A stretch of 25,010 nucleotides of DNA, taken from the IMG/VR virus record IMGVR_UViG_3300035198_000132, positions 1-25,010 of that record, one strand, 5' to 3'. The DNA comes from a virus. The notes below the pieces were generated by a model. It saw nothing but the letters and a program-made list of their open reading frames with translations, was not told the origin of the DNA and did not search any database. Position 1 is the first letter of the stretch. Each line of letters begins with the position of its first letter. This document shows positions 13,687-20,716 of the stretch, one piece after another. The translations under genes were made by a program, and so were the position numbers.

Positions 13687-14604
13687 TTATTTTTTGTTTT
13701 CCTCTAATACCGCTGGCTTCTTTGGGATGACATAACTTGCCATCCTCTCAGCCAGCTCTTCGTTGACCTTCTCTTCCGCCTCTTCGGGAGACATCGTCTT
13801 GGATTTCTCCTCAAAGAGGTCGTGAGCAGGACGCGCCTCAATGAGCTTGATTGCCTTCTCCAACTCCTCATCGGAGAGGGAGAGAAGGTATTCAGCCCAG
13901 GCGTCCTTTTCCGCTGGGAGGAGCTTGCCCTTCTCAATGTAGGAATTGACGAGAGACCAAACTCGCCTCTCTTTCTCCTCAGCGAGCTTCTTCTGGAGTT
14001 CCTTCTCCAACTCCGCTATCCTCTCCTTGAGCTGAGCATTCTCCTCCTCAAGCGTCTTGACCTTCTCTTGCCATTCTTTCACCTCTTCATCATCTCCTTT
14101 CTCTTGGCTTACTATGAGTTCCGAGAACTCTGGTGCCTCCTTGCCGAATTCCTCATAGTGGCGTCGGAGATGGTTATATACCGCCTGCTTGTCCTCAGCG
14201 GGTATATCAACGCCTCCTCTTGCCCCTTTGAGCGCCGCCATTGCGGCCACTACGCCACGCCAGACAACCTCAAATTTCCCCGTCTTCGTGTCAAACTCGT
14301 GATGAGGGAGTTTGTAGGAGCCGAAGTCCTGCGGGTTCTTATCGTCATACCAAGCGAAGCCCTCACGATACTTTGACCAATCTATCGTCTCCTTTGCACC
14401 AGAGCCATCGGAGGACGCCCATTTGCGTAGGCTTATCTCGGCTTTCTGAGCATCCCAAGGGTCGCTATCGTCAAGAGCATATTCCATTGAGTGGCGAACA
14501 GCTCCGAATTCCTCAATCTCCATCTTTTCCGTTTCCTCTGCGAGCTTCTTGAAATGCTCGGAAAGCCATCCAAAAGCCGAACTCATCGCTTCCTTCAATG
14601 CCAT
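13687..14604 (-). CDS. Nested scaffold protein, in-frame internal start
   Basis: Met172 of the protease gene (ATG at 14604) is preceded by AAGGAGGTGATAGTG, as strong as any gene start in the window, in an operon where such sites otherwise mark real starts. Initiation here would give a 305-aa product lacking the protease domain but keeping the middle module and the coiled coil. This mirrors lambda C/Nu3 and Mu I/Z, where the scaffold is the C-terminal part of the protease gene made separately. It is seen as sequence only; no product is shown. Confidence 0.65.
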   Translation of the reverse strand: MALKEAMSSAFGWLSEHFKKLAEETEKMEIEEFGAVRHSMEYALDDSDPWDAQKAEISLRKWASSDGSGAKETIDWSKYREGFAWYDDKNPQDFGSYKLPHHEFDTKTGKFEVVWRGVVAAMAALKGARGGVDIPAEDKQAVYNHLRRHYEEFGKEAPEFSELIVSQEKGDDEEVKEWQEKVKTLEEENAQLKERIAELEKELQKKLAEEKERRVWSLVNSYIEKGKLLPAEKDAWAEYLLSLSDEELEKAIKLIEARPAHDLFEEKSKTMSPEEAEEKVNEELAERMASYVIPKKPAVLEENKK

Positions 14605-15117
14605 CACTATCACCTCCTTTCCATTGGAGATTTTCTCGAAAAAACGAGCCACCCCCAGTCCACCAACTTTCTTGACTTGGGGGTGCGCTACTATTGCAAT
14701 AGCCCTTAAAGCCTTGCCATAGGAGGTCTTCGTCTCCTCGTCAACGAAGTCCATATAAATCTCGCAGGAAACCTTCTTCCAAGTGCCTCGTTTGATTTTC
14801 TCAAAAGCCTCTGGTTCAGTGATGACCGCATCGGCGTAGAGCTTTCCATCCTTCTCGTAGACATTTGTCACCCAGCCCACGATGGCATTAGCGTCATCCG
14901 TGTGGTTAACTTTAAGGGGAACCTCAAGCCCAACCTGATTTTTTAGGATTGCGAAATTCTCAGCGATTTTCTTGACATCTTCAGGGGTAAAGGCGGTGCC
15001 ACGATAGACGCCAGGAGCGAATACCTCCATTCCGTAGATATTGAATTGTTCTTCGCCTTCGCCAAATCTCTCAATCTTGACTTGATAGGGGTCGGTAATA
15101 AAGAATTGTTCGTTCAT
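13687..15117 (-). CDS. Prohead protease with scaffold domain (Mu gpI-like)
   Basis: This 476-aa protein has three parts. Residues 1-165 form a Mu gpI-like protease: GMEVFAPGVYRGTAFTPEDV, then VNHTDDANAIVGWV with likely catalytic H72, and TWKKVSCEIYMDF with likely nucleophile S117. Residues about 219-325 form a module frequent in phage maturation proteases (WDAQKAEISLRKWASSDGSG, the FGSYKLPHHEF strand, KGARGGVDIPAEDKQAVYNH). Residues about 345-400 are a strong coiled coil (EWQEKVKTLEEENAQLKERI and on), as in scaffold proteins, before an acidic tail. The enzyme would trim scaffold and itself inside the prohead. Its start overlaps the MuF stop (ATGA) behind GGAGGTTGATAGAAT. Confidence 0.85.
   Translation of the reverse strand: MNEQFFITDPYQVKIERFGEGEEQFNIYGMEVFAPGVYRGTAFTPEDVKKIAENFAILKNQVGLEVPLKVNHTDDANAIVGWVTNVYEKDGKLYADAVITEPEAFEKIKRGTWKKVSCEIYMDFVDEETKTSYGKALRAIAIVAHPQVKKVGGLGVARFFEKISNGKEVIVMALKEAMSSAFGWLSEHFKKLAEETEKMEIEEFGAVRHSMEYALDDSDPWDAQKAEISLRKWASSDGSGAKETIDWSKYREGFAWYDDKNPQDFGSYKLPHHEFDTKTGKFEVVWRGVVAAMAALKGARGGVDIPAEDKQAVYNHLRRHYEEFGKEAPEFSELIVSQEKGDDEEVKEWQEKVKTLEEENAQLKERIAELEKELQKKLAEEKERRVWSLVNSYIEKGKLLPAEKDAWAEYLLSLSDEELEKAIKLIEARPAHDLFEEKSKTMSPEEAEEKVNEELAERMASYVIPKKPAVLEENKK
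14604..14620 (-). promoter_or_regulatory. Internal ribosome binding site for scaffold
   Basis: The minus strand reads AAGGAGGTGATAGTG immediately before the in-frame ATG at 14604. It pairs with at least eight bases of the anti-Shine-Dalgarno sequence (TCACCTCC) and has usual spacing. Inside a coding region this is best explained as a deliberate start for a nested protein. Confidence 0.65.
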
Positions 15118-17054
15118 ATTCTATCAACCTCCTTAATCGTGAAATCCAAGCCGAGATGGATAATGTCGGAGAGAAGATAGGAAATCGTGCGGGAAGTAAT
15201 AGGATAACGCCCGCCATAGTCAATTATCATCCCTCCCCTTCTTTCACTTTTCCAAAAGATAAACTTTCCCTCTTTCCCTTCCTTTAATATCCTCTCTAAA
15301 CGAGGTAATCGCACTTTCATTTGATAATCCATTCCCTCCTTCCCAGCGATAACCTCTGCGAGAACCTTGCCCTCTTTGCCCTTGATAACGAGCTGGAGAG
15401 TTCTTTCCCCTTTGAGCTCGTCAGGGAGTTCCATAACCTCTTCCACCTCCTCTTCCTGCAAGGGAGCGAAAGTGAGACTTTGAGGGGAAGCAAAGTAAAA
15501 GCGTTCAATGAAAGGAATAACATCTTTGGGAATAGGAAATCCCTCCGCATACCTTTGAGCTGCTACAGCTGTATATTCCCACGGCGCAGTCAGAGCATAG
15601 TCGCTAATTATCGCTTCTTGTTCTATCCTTAAAACAAGCTGAACATAGAATTTACTAAACTCTTCCTTCTCTCTGTCGGTGGTAAGTAGATATTCAAATG
15701 GCGATGCCCTAAGATGCAATAGATGGTCTAATAACTCTATGAGGTCGCCTTCAGCCATCCCCCTTATCTCTTCTTTTGTATATCCCGTAAGAAAACGCAA
15801 CATTTTCTCATCCTGCTCAAGCAATATATTCCGTGCGTCATTGATTTTCTTTAAAAAGAGCTGTATCTCCTCCGCCCGATAGACTGTCTCGGGATAAATA
15901 TGCTGTAAGGAATGAGCTGTCTCGTGGAAATATAGCTCTGACTCGTTCGCTCCTCGTTGGTTAATGCAAATTAGGGGAGGTTTACCCCTCTCCGCAGGAC
16001 GGTAAAAACCTCCTGTATAGGCATCAGCTCCCCTCTCTGGGAAACGCCTGATGACCAATTCAATATCTTGGTTCTCTAATGCTTGCATTCGTGCCAGGCT
16101 CATCTGGGAAGTGACCTTTTCAAAATGGCGTTGAGCTTGTTTAACCTTCTGCTCCATTGCTCTCGGAGACATCGGCTCTCCATCCCATCTCCATTTCTCC
16201 ACCAACCTTTCAACTACCTGCGCCCTCAACGCCGAGATGGAAGGAAGGACTTTTTCAATTGCTACTTGCATAGATAATTTTCCGCCTGGAACGCCGAATC
16301 CCTTCTGAACCCAATCACCGCGAGAGGGAAGGTCTTCTGATTTCGGCACTCTCGCCAAGCTCCCCAAAAGAGGCTGGATATGACATCGGCATTGAAAGTG
16401 GAAGGGAGGAAGATAACCAGCTTCAAGCGTCGCTACATCCAATACTTTCCCGTCCAGCTCCCTACAATGCTCACAGACAAAGGGGTCAAGCGCTGCCACA
16501 ATGCGAACCTTCTCCACTCCCGCCTCAACGGCGCCGACCCAATGCCCGAGAGAGTAAGCGAAATTGATTTCCGTTGAGGCGATATTCCTTGCCCTCGCCA
16601 TTGCCAGCCCAACCTTTTCGTGGATATTTTTCGCTATGTCATTGGGATTGAGCCCTTCCTTTATTCCGTCCATCACCAACTCTTTGATTTTCGCCTTCGT
16701 TGTGTTTTCCTCTATCTTCACTTTCTCAGCTGCCAGCGCCTTGATGACCGCTGTGAGTTCGGGAGACCAGGGGTATCCTTTCTCTTGCAATTGATAGGGA
16801 AGCATAAGCCGTTGAACCCTCGCATATCCCCTTTGGAAAGCCTCCAGCATTGCATCCGCTAAATTCTGCTTCCAAATCTCTCGCAATCCTTTCCACACCA
16901 TCCTCACAATGCTCTCAACAGGTTGCCCCTCCGCTATCATCTGCTCTATATGTCCACTGCGGACGAGGGAATATTGGAGATAACGGGTCAATAAAGCCTC
17001 CTCCATCCTGTCCAGCTCTGCCTTCGTTCGCTGAAGCTCCTGCGGGGTAATCAT
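15114..17054 (-). CDS. Mu gpF-like head protein with C-terminal HExxH metalloprotease-like domain
   Basis: This 646-aa protein has, at its N-terminus, the minor head protein fold of the Mu gpF/SPP1 gp7 type (to about residue 235). ASTEINFAYSLGHW is followed by ALDPFVCEHCRELDGKVLDV and FHFQCRCHIQP, the usual CxxC and HxxCRC signature. A basic helical linker follows. The C-terminal part holds ELYFHETAHSLQHIYPE (H377, E378, H381) and, about 110 residues on, SDYALTAPWEYTAVAAQRYA with E493 as a possible third zinc ligand, the plan of gluzincin-type proteases. The last 130 residues are strand- and lysine-rich. Its start overlaps the portal stop (ATGA). The protein probably enters the capsid with the portal; whether the zincin acts in maturation or after injection is unknown. 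Confidence 0.8.
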   Translation of the reverse strand: MITPQELQRTKAELDRMEEALLTRYLQYSLVRSGHIEQMIAEGQPVESIVRMVWKGLREIWKQNLADAMLEAFQRGYARVQRLMLPYQLQEKGYPWSPELTAVIKALAAEKVKIEENTTKAKIKELVMDGIKEGLNPNDIAKNIHEKVGLAMARARNIASTEINFAYSLGHWVGAVEAGVEKVRIVAALDPFVCEHCRELDGKVLDVATLEAGYLPPFHFQCRCHIQPLLGSLARVPKSEDLPSRGDWVQKGFGVPGGKLSMQVAIEKVLPSISALRAQVVERLVEKWRWDGEPMSPRAMEQKVKQAQRHFEKVTSQMSLARMQALENQDIELVIRRFPERGADAYTGGFYRPAERGKPPLICINQRGANESELYFHETAHSLQHIYPETVYRAEEIQLFLKKINDARNILLEQDEKMLRFLTGYTKEEIRGMAEGDLIELLDHLLHLRASPFEYLLTTDREKEEFSKFYVQLVLRIEQEAIISDYALTAPWEYTAVAAQRYAEGFPIPKDVIPFIERFYFASPQSLTFAPLQEEEVEEVMELPDELKGERTLQLVIKGKEGKVLAEVIAGKEGMDYQMKVRLPRLERILKEGKEGKFIFWKSERRGGMIIDYGGRYPITSRTISYLLSDIIHLGLDFTIKEVDRI

Positions 17055-18340
17055 CTCGCCCTCCCTTCAGGTGGCACTTCCTCCACCTCTGGCGGATAGG
17101 TTTCCTCAGTGGCTGGTGGGGTTACCTTTGGCATCGGCGTAGAGGTCGGCGTCGGTGGAGAATAAGGCGGTAGATGGAGAGCTTGGCGAAGGATATTCTC
17201 GTCATCAGTCGTCCAATGCATTGCCCCAACGCTGTATAGTCGGAAAACGGCGTCTATGATTGGCTGGGGTTCAATCGGTTCGTCAAAGACTACCTCGCCC
17301 CAGTCATCTAATTGCCCGAAATTCAATGATATAAGTCGCCTAAACAATTGCTCTTCTAAAACTGCCTTCAATTCCCTAATGATACCGCCCAACATCTTTT
17401 GAAAGACTTCTTGGTGGACAGTCGCCTGAGCTCTCGTCCCGTATTGAGCCTCTGAAACGAGAAGGGAAGGAATGAGAAGAGCTCGCAAAATGAGGACATC
17501 CTGATAGCGAATAGCATTCTCATAAAAATCGCCACGCCCCTCAATTTCTTGGAATTTGATATCAGCTCCACCCGAGTAAACGAGAGAGTTGCGATTGTGT
17601 AAATCCTCAAGGATATGCCTCATCGCCTCAATGTATCTTTCCTCCCGCTGATGGATAGGACACCAAACATCCACTTCCGCTTGCGGGAGGGAGGCGATAG
17701 TAAGGGGAGTGGCAAGTCGTTCAAGATGGATATTCCAGCGTTGCTGTAGGAAGATTTTCGTCATCCAGGGGACATATGCGGGTCGGAGGAGGGAATTCCC
17801 GTAGGGATTTCCAAAATCAGATTGGAACGACCAAAGGATAAGTCGTTCAAGGGGAAGGTCTATCGCTTCCGTTCCAACTCGCTGTTTGATTTTTTGAATG
17901 TTTCCAAACTCATCTACCTCAATCCCGCCATAGACACTTATTGGATTGATAGCTTTCACCTTTTTAATCCCGATTTTTCCCTCTTCCTTTAGGGGTTTAT
18001 AGACAATTTCTGCTACCGAGAAGCCTGCCCAGAGAGCTGAAAGTAAATCCTGCACTACATCCTGAAGGGTTCCTTGCATCGCCTCTAAAACATTCTCAAC
18101 GAAGAGCTGAACCTCTGGATATGTCTCATTTTTGTATCCAACGAGACGAGATAAAATGGTGTTGCGAATGAATTCAACCCCTGCCCTTACCGTCGGGTCG
18201 GAACGATACATAGCCCAATAGACCCAAATGTTTACTTCCTCAGCGAAAAGATAAGGGTATCCTGCCCCCAATGGGTAGAGTGCCCCCATTGGGTAGTATG
18301 ACCAAATTCCAAGCGGTGCATATTGACTTATTTCTTTCAT
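17051..18340 (-). CDS. Portal protein, Mu gp29-like (DUF935)
   Basis: This 429-aa protein would form the dodecameric DNA channel of the capsid vertex. Typical DUF935 text includes WAMYRSDPTVRAGVEFIRNT, LLSALWAGFSVAEIVYKPL, ERLILWSFQSDFGNPYGNSL, LRPAYVPWMTKIFLQQRWNI and SLLVSEAQYGTRAQATVHQE. The C-terminus is a proline-rich tail (PPYSPPTPTSTPMPKVTPPA). The start ATG at 18340 is close behind GGGGG, a weak site for this operon, and just downstream of a terminator-like hairpin. The MuF gene overlaps its end. Confidence 0.85.
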   Translation of the reverse strand: MKEISQYAPLGIWSYYPMGALYPLGAGYPYLFAEEVNIWVYWAMYRSDPTVRAGVEFIRNTILSRLVGYKNETYPEVQLFVENVLEAMQGTLQDVVQDLLSALWAGFSVAEIVYKPLKEEGKIGIKKVKAINPISVYGGIEVDEFGNIQKIKQRVGTEAIDLPLERLILWSFQSDFGNPYGNSLLRPAYVPWMTKIFLQQRWNIHLERLATPLTIASLPQAEVDVWCPIHQREERYIEAMRHILEDLHNRNSLVYSGGADIKFQEIEGRGDFYENAIRYQDVLILRALLIPSLLVSEAQYGTRAQATVHQEVFQKMLGGIIRELKAVLEEQLFRRLISLNFGQLDDWGEVVFDEPIEPQPIIDAVFRLYSVGAMHWTTDDENILRQALHLPPYSPPTPTSTPMPKVTPPATEETYPPEVEEVPPEGRAR

Positions 18341-18344
18341 ATAA

Positions 18345-18388
18345 CCCCCAAAAGAAAAGAGCGGGAGACCTTTCGGTCTCCCGCTCTT
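18345..18388 (-). terminator. Rho-independent-type terminator before portal gene
   Basis: AAGAGCGGGAGACC (18357-18370) and GGTCTCCCGCTCTT (18375-18388) are a perfect 14-bp inverted repeat. On the minus strand the loop is GAAA, and the stem is followed by TTTCTTTT before GGGGG. That is a classical intrinsic terminator for minus-strand transcription. The plus strand lacks a matching T-run after the stem. It lies between the 59-aa gene and the portal start, so late transcription must read through, be antiterminated, or restart here. Confidence 0.75.
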
Positions 18389-18420
18389 CGGGTCAACCTC
18401 AAATTACATTATAACGCTTT

Positions 18421-18600
18421 TTATCTGTTTGTCAAGTTTTCCCTCAACCTCATCTGATAGGCAATAGCTTCCCCATCCTGAACGATTATTTCTATTGAGC
18501 CATAATAAAGACAGCGATTTTCCACAAACCAGCGAACCAAAAGTCTTATCAGCTCCTTCAGCTCCTCTGGCGCTTCCGCAAGCTCAAGAACCTTATTCAC
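18421..18600 (-). CDS. 59-aa unknown late protein
   Basis: A GTG at 18600 behind GGAGGTGAAAA opens a frame that ends in TAA at 18421. The protein starts NKVLELAEAPEELKELIRLL after the initiator, continues VRWFVENRCLYYGSIEIIVQ and ends in a basic tail (MRLRENLTNR). The plan is helix then two strands. The start overlaps the chaperone-like gene upstream in a different (+1) frame. The strong ribosome binding site shows it is a separate gene and not a frameshift extension. No family recognised. Confidence 0.6.
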   Translation of the reverse strand: MNKVLELAEAPEELKELIRLLVRWFVENRCLYYGSIEIIVQDGEAIAYQMRLRENLTNR

Positions 18601-18952
18601 TTTTCACCTCCATCCTTCCAACCTCTTCCTCTTCTAACATTCCGCAGAGCTCCAATGTCTTTTCCAAAAGGACGAAAATCAAAGCACCACTTTGCAGGGA
18701 CATCTCCACGAGCTCCTGAAACGACATCTTCGGCTCAACGAGAGAAGCCTCAACCCACACACAGGCAATAGCAAGGTCGGAGGGAATATCTATCACCTCA
18801 CCATTTGAGAGCTTGAAATTCTCCAAGCCCATAGAGTAAAGGCGGGTTTTCGCAAACAACCTCGCTATGTCAACCGCACTCCTTATCTCCCTCAACCTGA
18901 ACCTCTTGCCCTCATAAATGACCTCTGCTTCTTTTGTCTCTATGTTAGTCAT
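18593..18952 (-). CDS. Second tail-assembly-chaperone homologue
   Basis: This 119-aa protein is clearly related to the tail chaperone at 8603-9103. AEVIYEGKRFRLREIRSAVD matches AELEYEGVKFRLREPRDASK, VEASLVEPKMSFQELVEM matches IKLCLVEPEMTEEELFEL, and KTLELCGMLEEEE matches KAMELCGVLNWEE. It stops where the other copy reaches its slippery site, and no TTTTTTC or open -1 frame follows. It sits between the terminase and portal genes, far from the tail block. The start has AGAGGTGAAAA. A duplicated short-form chaperone, a regulator of it, or a gene from another phage's tail module are possible. Confidence 0.75.
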   Translation of the reverse strand: MTNIETKEAEVIYEGKRFRLREIRSAVDIARLFAKTRLYSMGLENFKLSNGEVIDIPSDLAIACVWVEASLVEPKMSFQELVEMSLQSGALIFVLLEKTLELCGMLEEEEVGRMEVKSE

Positions 18953-18967
18953 TTTTCACCTCTGCCT

Positions 18968-19084
18968 TTAATCCCAATAATCCCAGAAATTCTTATAAAA
19001 GCGATAAAACCAAATCGCAAATACCAAAAACCAAAAAATAACTCCGCAGCTTGCCCCTATCAGAAAACAATCAAGTTCACTCAT
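18968..19084 (-). CDS. 38-aa single-span membrane peptide
   Basis: ATG at 19084 overlaps the upstream stop (ATGA) behind GGAGGTGACAA. The peptide is MSELDCFLIGASCGVIFWFL followed by VFAIWFYRFYKNFWDYWD. Most of residues 6-30 is hydrophobic and would span the membrane once, leaving an aromatic, partly charged tail. It is too short for most ORF finders but the start site is excellent. Function unknown; membrane peptides of this size in late operons are sometimes lysis or exclusion factors, which is only a possibility here. Confidence 0.6.
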   Translation of the reverse strand: MSELDCFLIGASCGVIFWFLVFAIWFYRFYKNFWDYWD

Positions 19085-19341
19085 TTGTCACCTCCTACAT
19101 AGTAAAGCCCTCCATTGTTAACGAAGTTCTCATCTAACAGCTTGAGGAAATCCCCGAAACTCTTCAACCCAATCTTCCCGAGATGCCCGATATCCACTCC
19201 CGTAAGTAGACACCAGCCCATAAACTTGCTCCACAACCAGCGCCCCTCTCGTTCTCGGCTCTCTGGAGGAAGCCCTTGCAAGGTCTCCTTTGCCCATTTC
19301 ACCACATCAGCGAGGTCTATCTTCCGCTGGGATATGCTCAT
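19081..19341 (-). CDS. Small unknown protein downstream of terminase
   Basis: This 86-aa protein starts at ATG 19341, overlapping the terminase stop by four bases. The N-terminus is helical and basic (MSISQRKIDLADVVKWAKET), then comes a tryptophan-rich segment (GRWLWSKFMGWCLLTGVDIG) and a helix (KSFGDFLKLLDENFVNNGG). I see no HTH or metal motif. Coupling to the terminase suggests a packaging accessory or small head protein, but nothing in the sequence proves it. Confidence 0.6.
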   Translation of the reverse strand: MSISQRKIDLADVVKWAKETLQGLPPESREREGRWLWSKFMGWCLLTGVDIGHLGKIGLKSFGDFLKLLDENFVNNGGLYYVGGDK

Positions 19342-20627
19342 TTTATCACATCCCCAAATATGCTCTTCCCTCCCGCCACCTCAAACTTCACTCCCATCCT
19401 CAATCCCGCACAAGCCAATGCCAACGCCCAAGCTGCGTCATCGTGTCCCTTCGCTGAATAACTCTCCCGCTCTATTGAATGTAGCTGTAAAATCAACTCC
19501 TGATGTCTCGGTATCTTCAGCTCCCCTTTCTCAAACAGGCTCTTTAAGTTCGTCATCAAGCTCTCCTTGACCGCTCTTGTGAAATTCACGCCCTCTATGA
19601 GATTGCCCCAGCGTCTCTTCAACTCCTCCGCTAATGGCATACCCATTCCCGTCGCATCCACATAGACCTTTATCGGCTTATAGACCTTGATGTAATCCTC
19701 CACTTTCTTGAATGTCTCGTTGAACGGTATCTTAAAGAGGATGTCCAACTTATGGAGGAATGAGAAACCTTGAAATGGCTGGAAGACTATCGCTATCGCT
19801 GTGGCATCCCTCGTCCGCCCTATATCCGCACCGATATGGAAGTAGCCGTTTTTCGTTCCCGCTACAACGGGAGGGAACTCGTCTGTGATGACATTGAGGA
19901 GGTCGTCATAGGTAAAGAATGCACCAACATCGGAGAGGAAAGAGCATTCATATTCCTGTTGAAAGCCCTCTATCGTGGGGAATGAAGCGAATATCTCCTT
20001 CAAGGCTTGCGTCCCAAACTTCTCCACCCGCTCCTCCGTCGTCATATTCTCCGCTTCCTGCATTGCCCTCACGAGGTCGGTAGTGAATACGGGACAATGC
20101 CACCAGGGAACTCTGAACCGCTTATACTGGGGATACTTCTCTTTGTTTGTGTAAATCTCATAGAATAGCCCTCTCGCTCCCAGTGGCGTTGAGGCGATAT
20201 GCACTTCATAACCCCGTGAGGCGAGAGGAAGAGCAGCTATGAATATCTCCTCATCCTCACGGAAATGGGCGAACTCATCAAGGAAGAGATGACCAGATTT
20301 GCCTCTCAACCCAGATGAGCAAGGGAGGGAAAGAAGCCGTGAACCATTGGAAAATGCTATCTCTTGAAGGCTATCACGCACGAGGCGAATTTTCTTTCTT
20401 ATCTCCTTTGGCTGGGAATGATAGAGGAGGCGAGCATATCGGATTTTCTCCTCCGCATCCCGCTGGTTAAGGGAAAGATAGAGGGCTGAATAGCCTGGCT
20501 CGGAAAGGGCACGCTTCAGCCCCCGCCAGGCGAAGGCAAAGGAAAACCCCACCTGCCGAGCTTTCACTGTGATGGTAAATCGGCTTTTCTCCTGCAGGAA
20601 GGCGAACTGATATGGGTAGATTTCCAT
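19338..20627 (-). CDS. Terminase large subunit (gp28-like packaging ATPase/nuclease)
   Basis: This is a 429-aa motor from ATG 20627; a TTG at 20660 would add 11 residues but neither start has a good ribosome binding site. The ATPase part shows a Walker-A-like KARQVGFS (residues 22-29), Walker B HLFLDEFAHF with D117 and E118, and the coupling motif HIASTPLG. The nuclease part has GADIGRTRDA (D268), VYVDATGMG (D324) and KGHDDAAWALALA (D396/D397), the acidic set of an RNase-H-type nuclease. It cuts concatemeric DNA and pumps it through the portal. It is the first gene after the integrase palindrome, with a possible promoter immediately upstream. Confidence 0.9.
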   Translation of the reverse strand: MEIYPYQFAFLQEKSRFTITVKARQVGFSFAFAWRGLKRALSEPGYSALYLSLNQRDAEEKIRYARLLYHSQPKEIRKKIRLVRDSLQEIAFSNGSRLLSLPCSSGLRGKSGHLFLDEFAHFREDEEIFIAALPLASRGYEVHIASTPLGARGLFYEIYTNKEKYPQYKRFRVPWWHCPVFTTDLVRAMQEAENMTTEERVEKFGTQALKEIFASFPTIEGFQQEYECSFLSDVGAFFTYDDLLNVITDEFPPVVAGTKNGYFHIGADIGRTRDATAIAIVFQPFQGFSFLHKLDILFKIPFNETFKKVEDYIKVYKPIKVYVDATGMGMPLAEELKRRWGNLIEGVNFTRAVKESLMTNLKSLFEKGELKIPRHQELILQLHSIERESYSAKGHDDAAWALALACAGLRMGVKFEVAGGKSIFGDVIK

Positions 20628-20636
20628 ATCAGTTCT

Positions 20637-20664
20637 ATTATACGGTTTTAGGAAAATCAATCAA
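20637..20664 (-). promoter_or_regulatory. Possible sigma70-type promoter for late operon
   Basis: The minus strand carries TTGATT (20664-20659), a 16-nt spacer, then TATAAT (20642-20637). The ATG at 20627 is only nine bases after the -10 box, so a transcript from here would be leaderless or nearly so. This would fit the missing ribosome binding site of the terminase gene. The -35 match is imperfect. Confidence 0.4.
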
Positions 20665-20672
20665 GCAAGAAT

Positions 20673-20716
20673 TTGGAATTTAGACATAACATTATAATGT
20701 TATGTCTAAATTCCAA
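20673..20716. repeat. Perfect 44-bp palindrome at integrase 3' end
   Basis: The left arm TTGGAATTTAGACATAACAT plus TA, and the right arm TA plus ATGTTATGTCTAAATTCCAA, are exact complements over 22 bp with no spacer. The stop codon of the integrase (20706-20708) and its last codons lie inside it. It is AT-rich, and only TTCTTGCTTG follows on the minus strand, so a terminator is possible but not classic. A recombination site or dimeric protein-binding site is the main alternative. Confidence 0.9.

Noticed and set aside
13822-14376. 184-aa plus-strand open frame, leucine-rich
   Set aside because: Antisense of the coiled-coil scaffold; leucine runs are complements of lysine/glutamate codons.
15420-15455. 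GAGGAGGTGG in the MuF gene as internal start signal
   Set aside because: Encodes a run of E and V residues; spacing to the next ATG is poor and no domain border is there.
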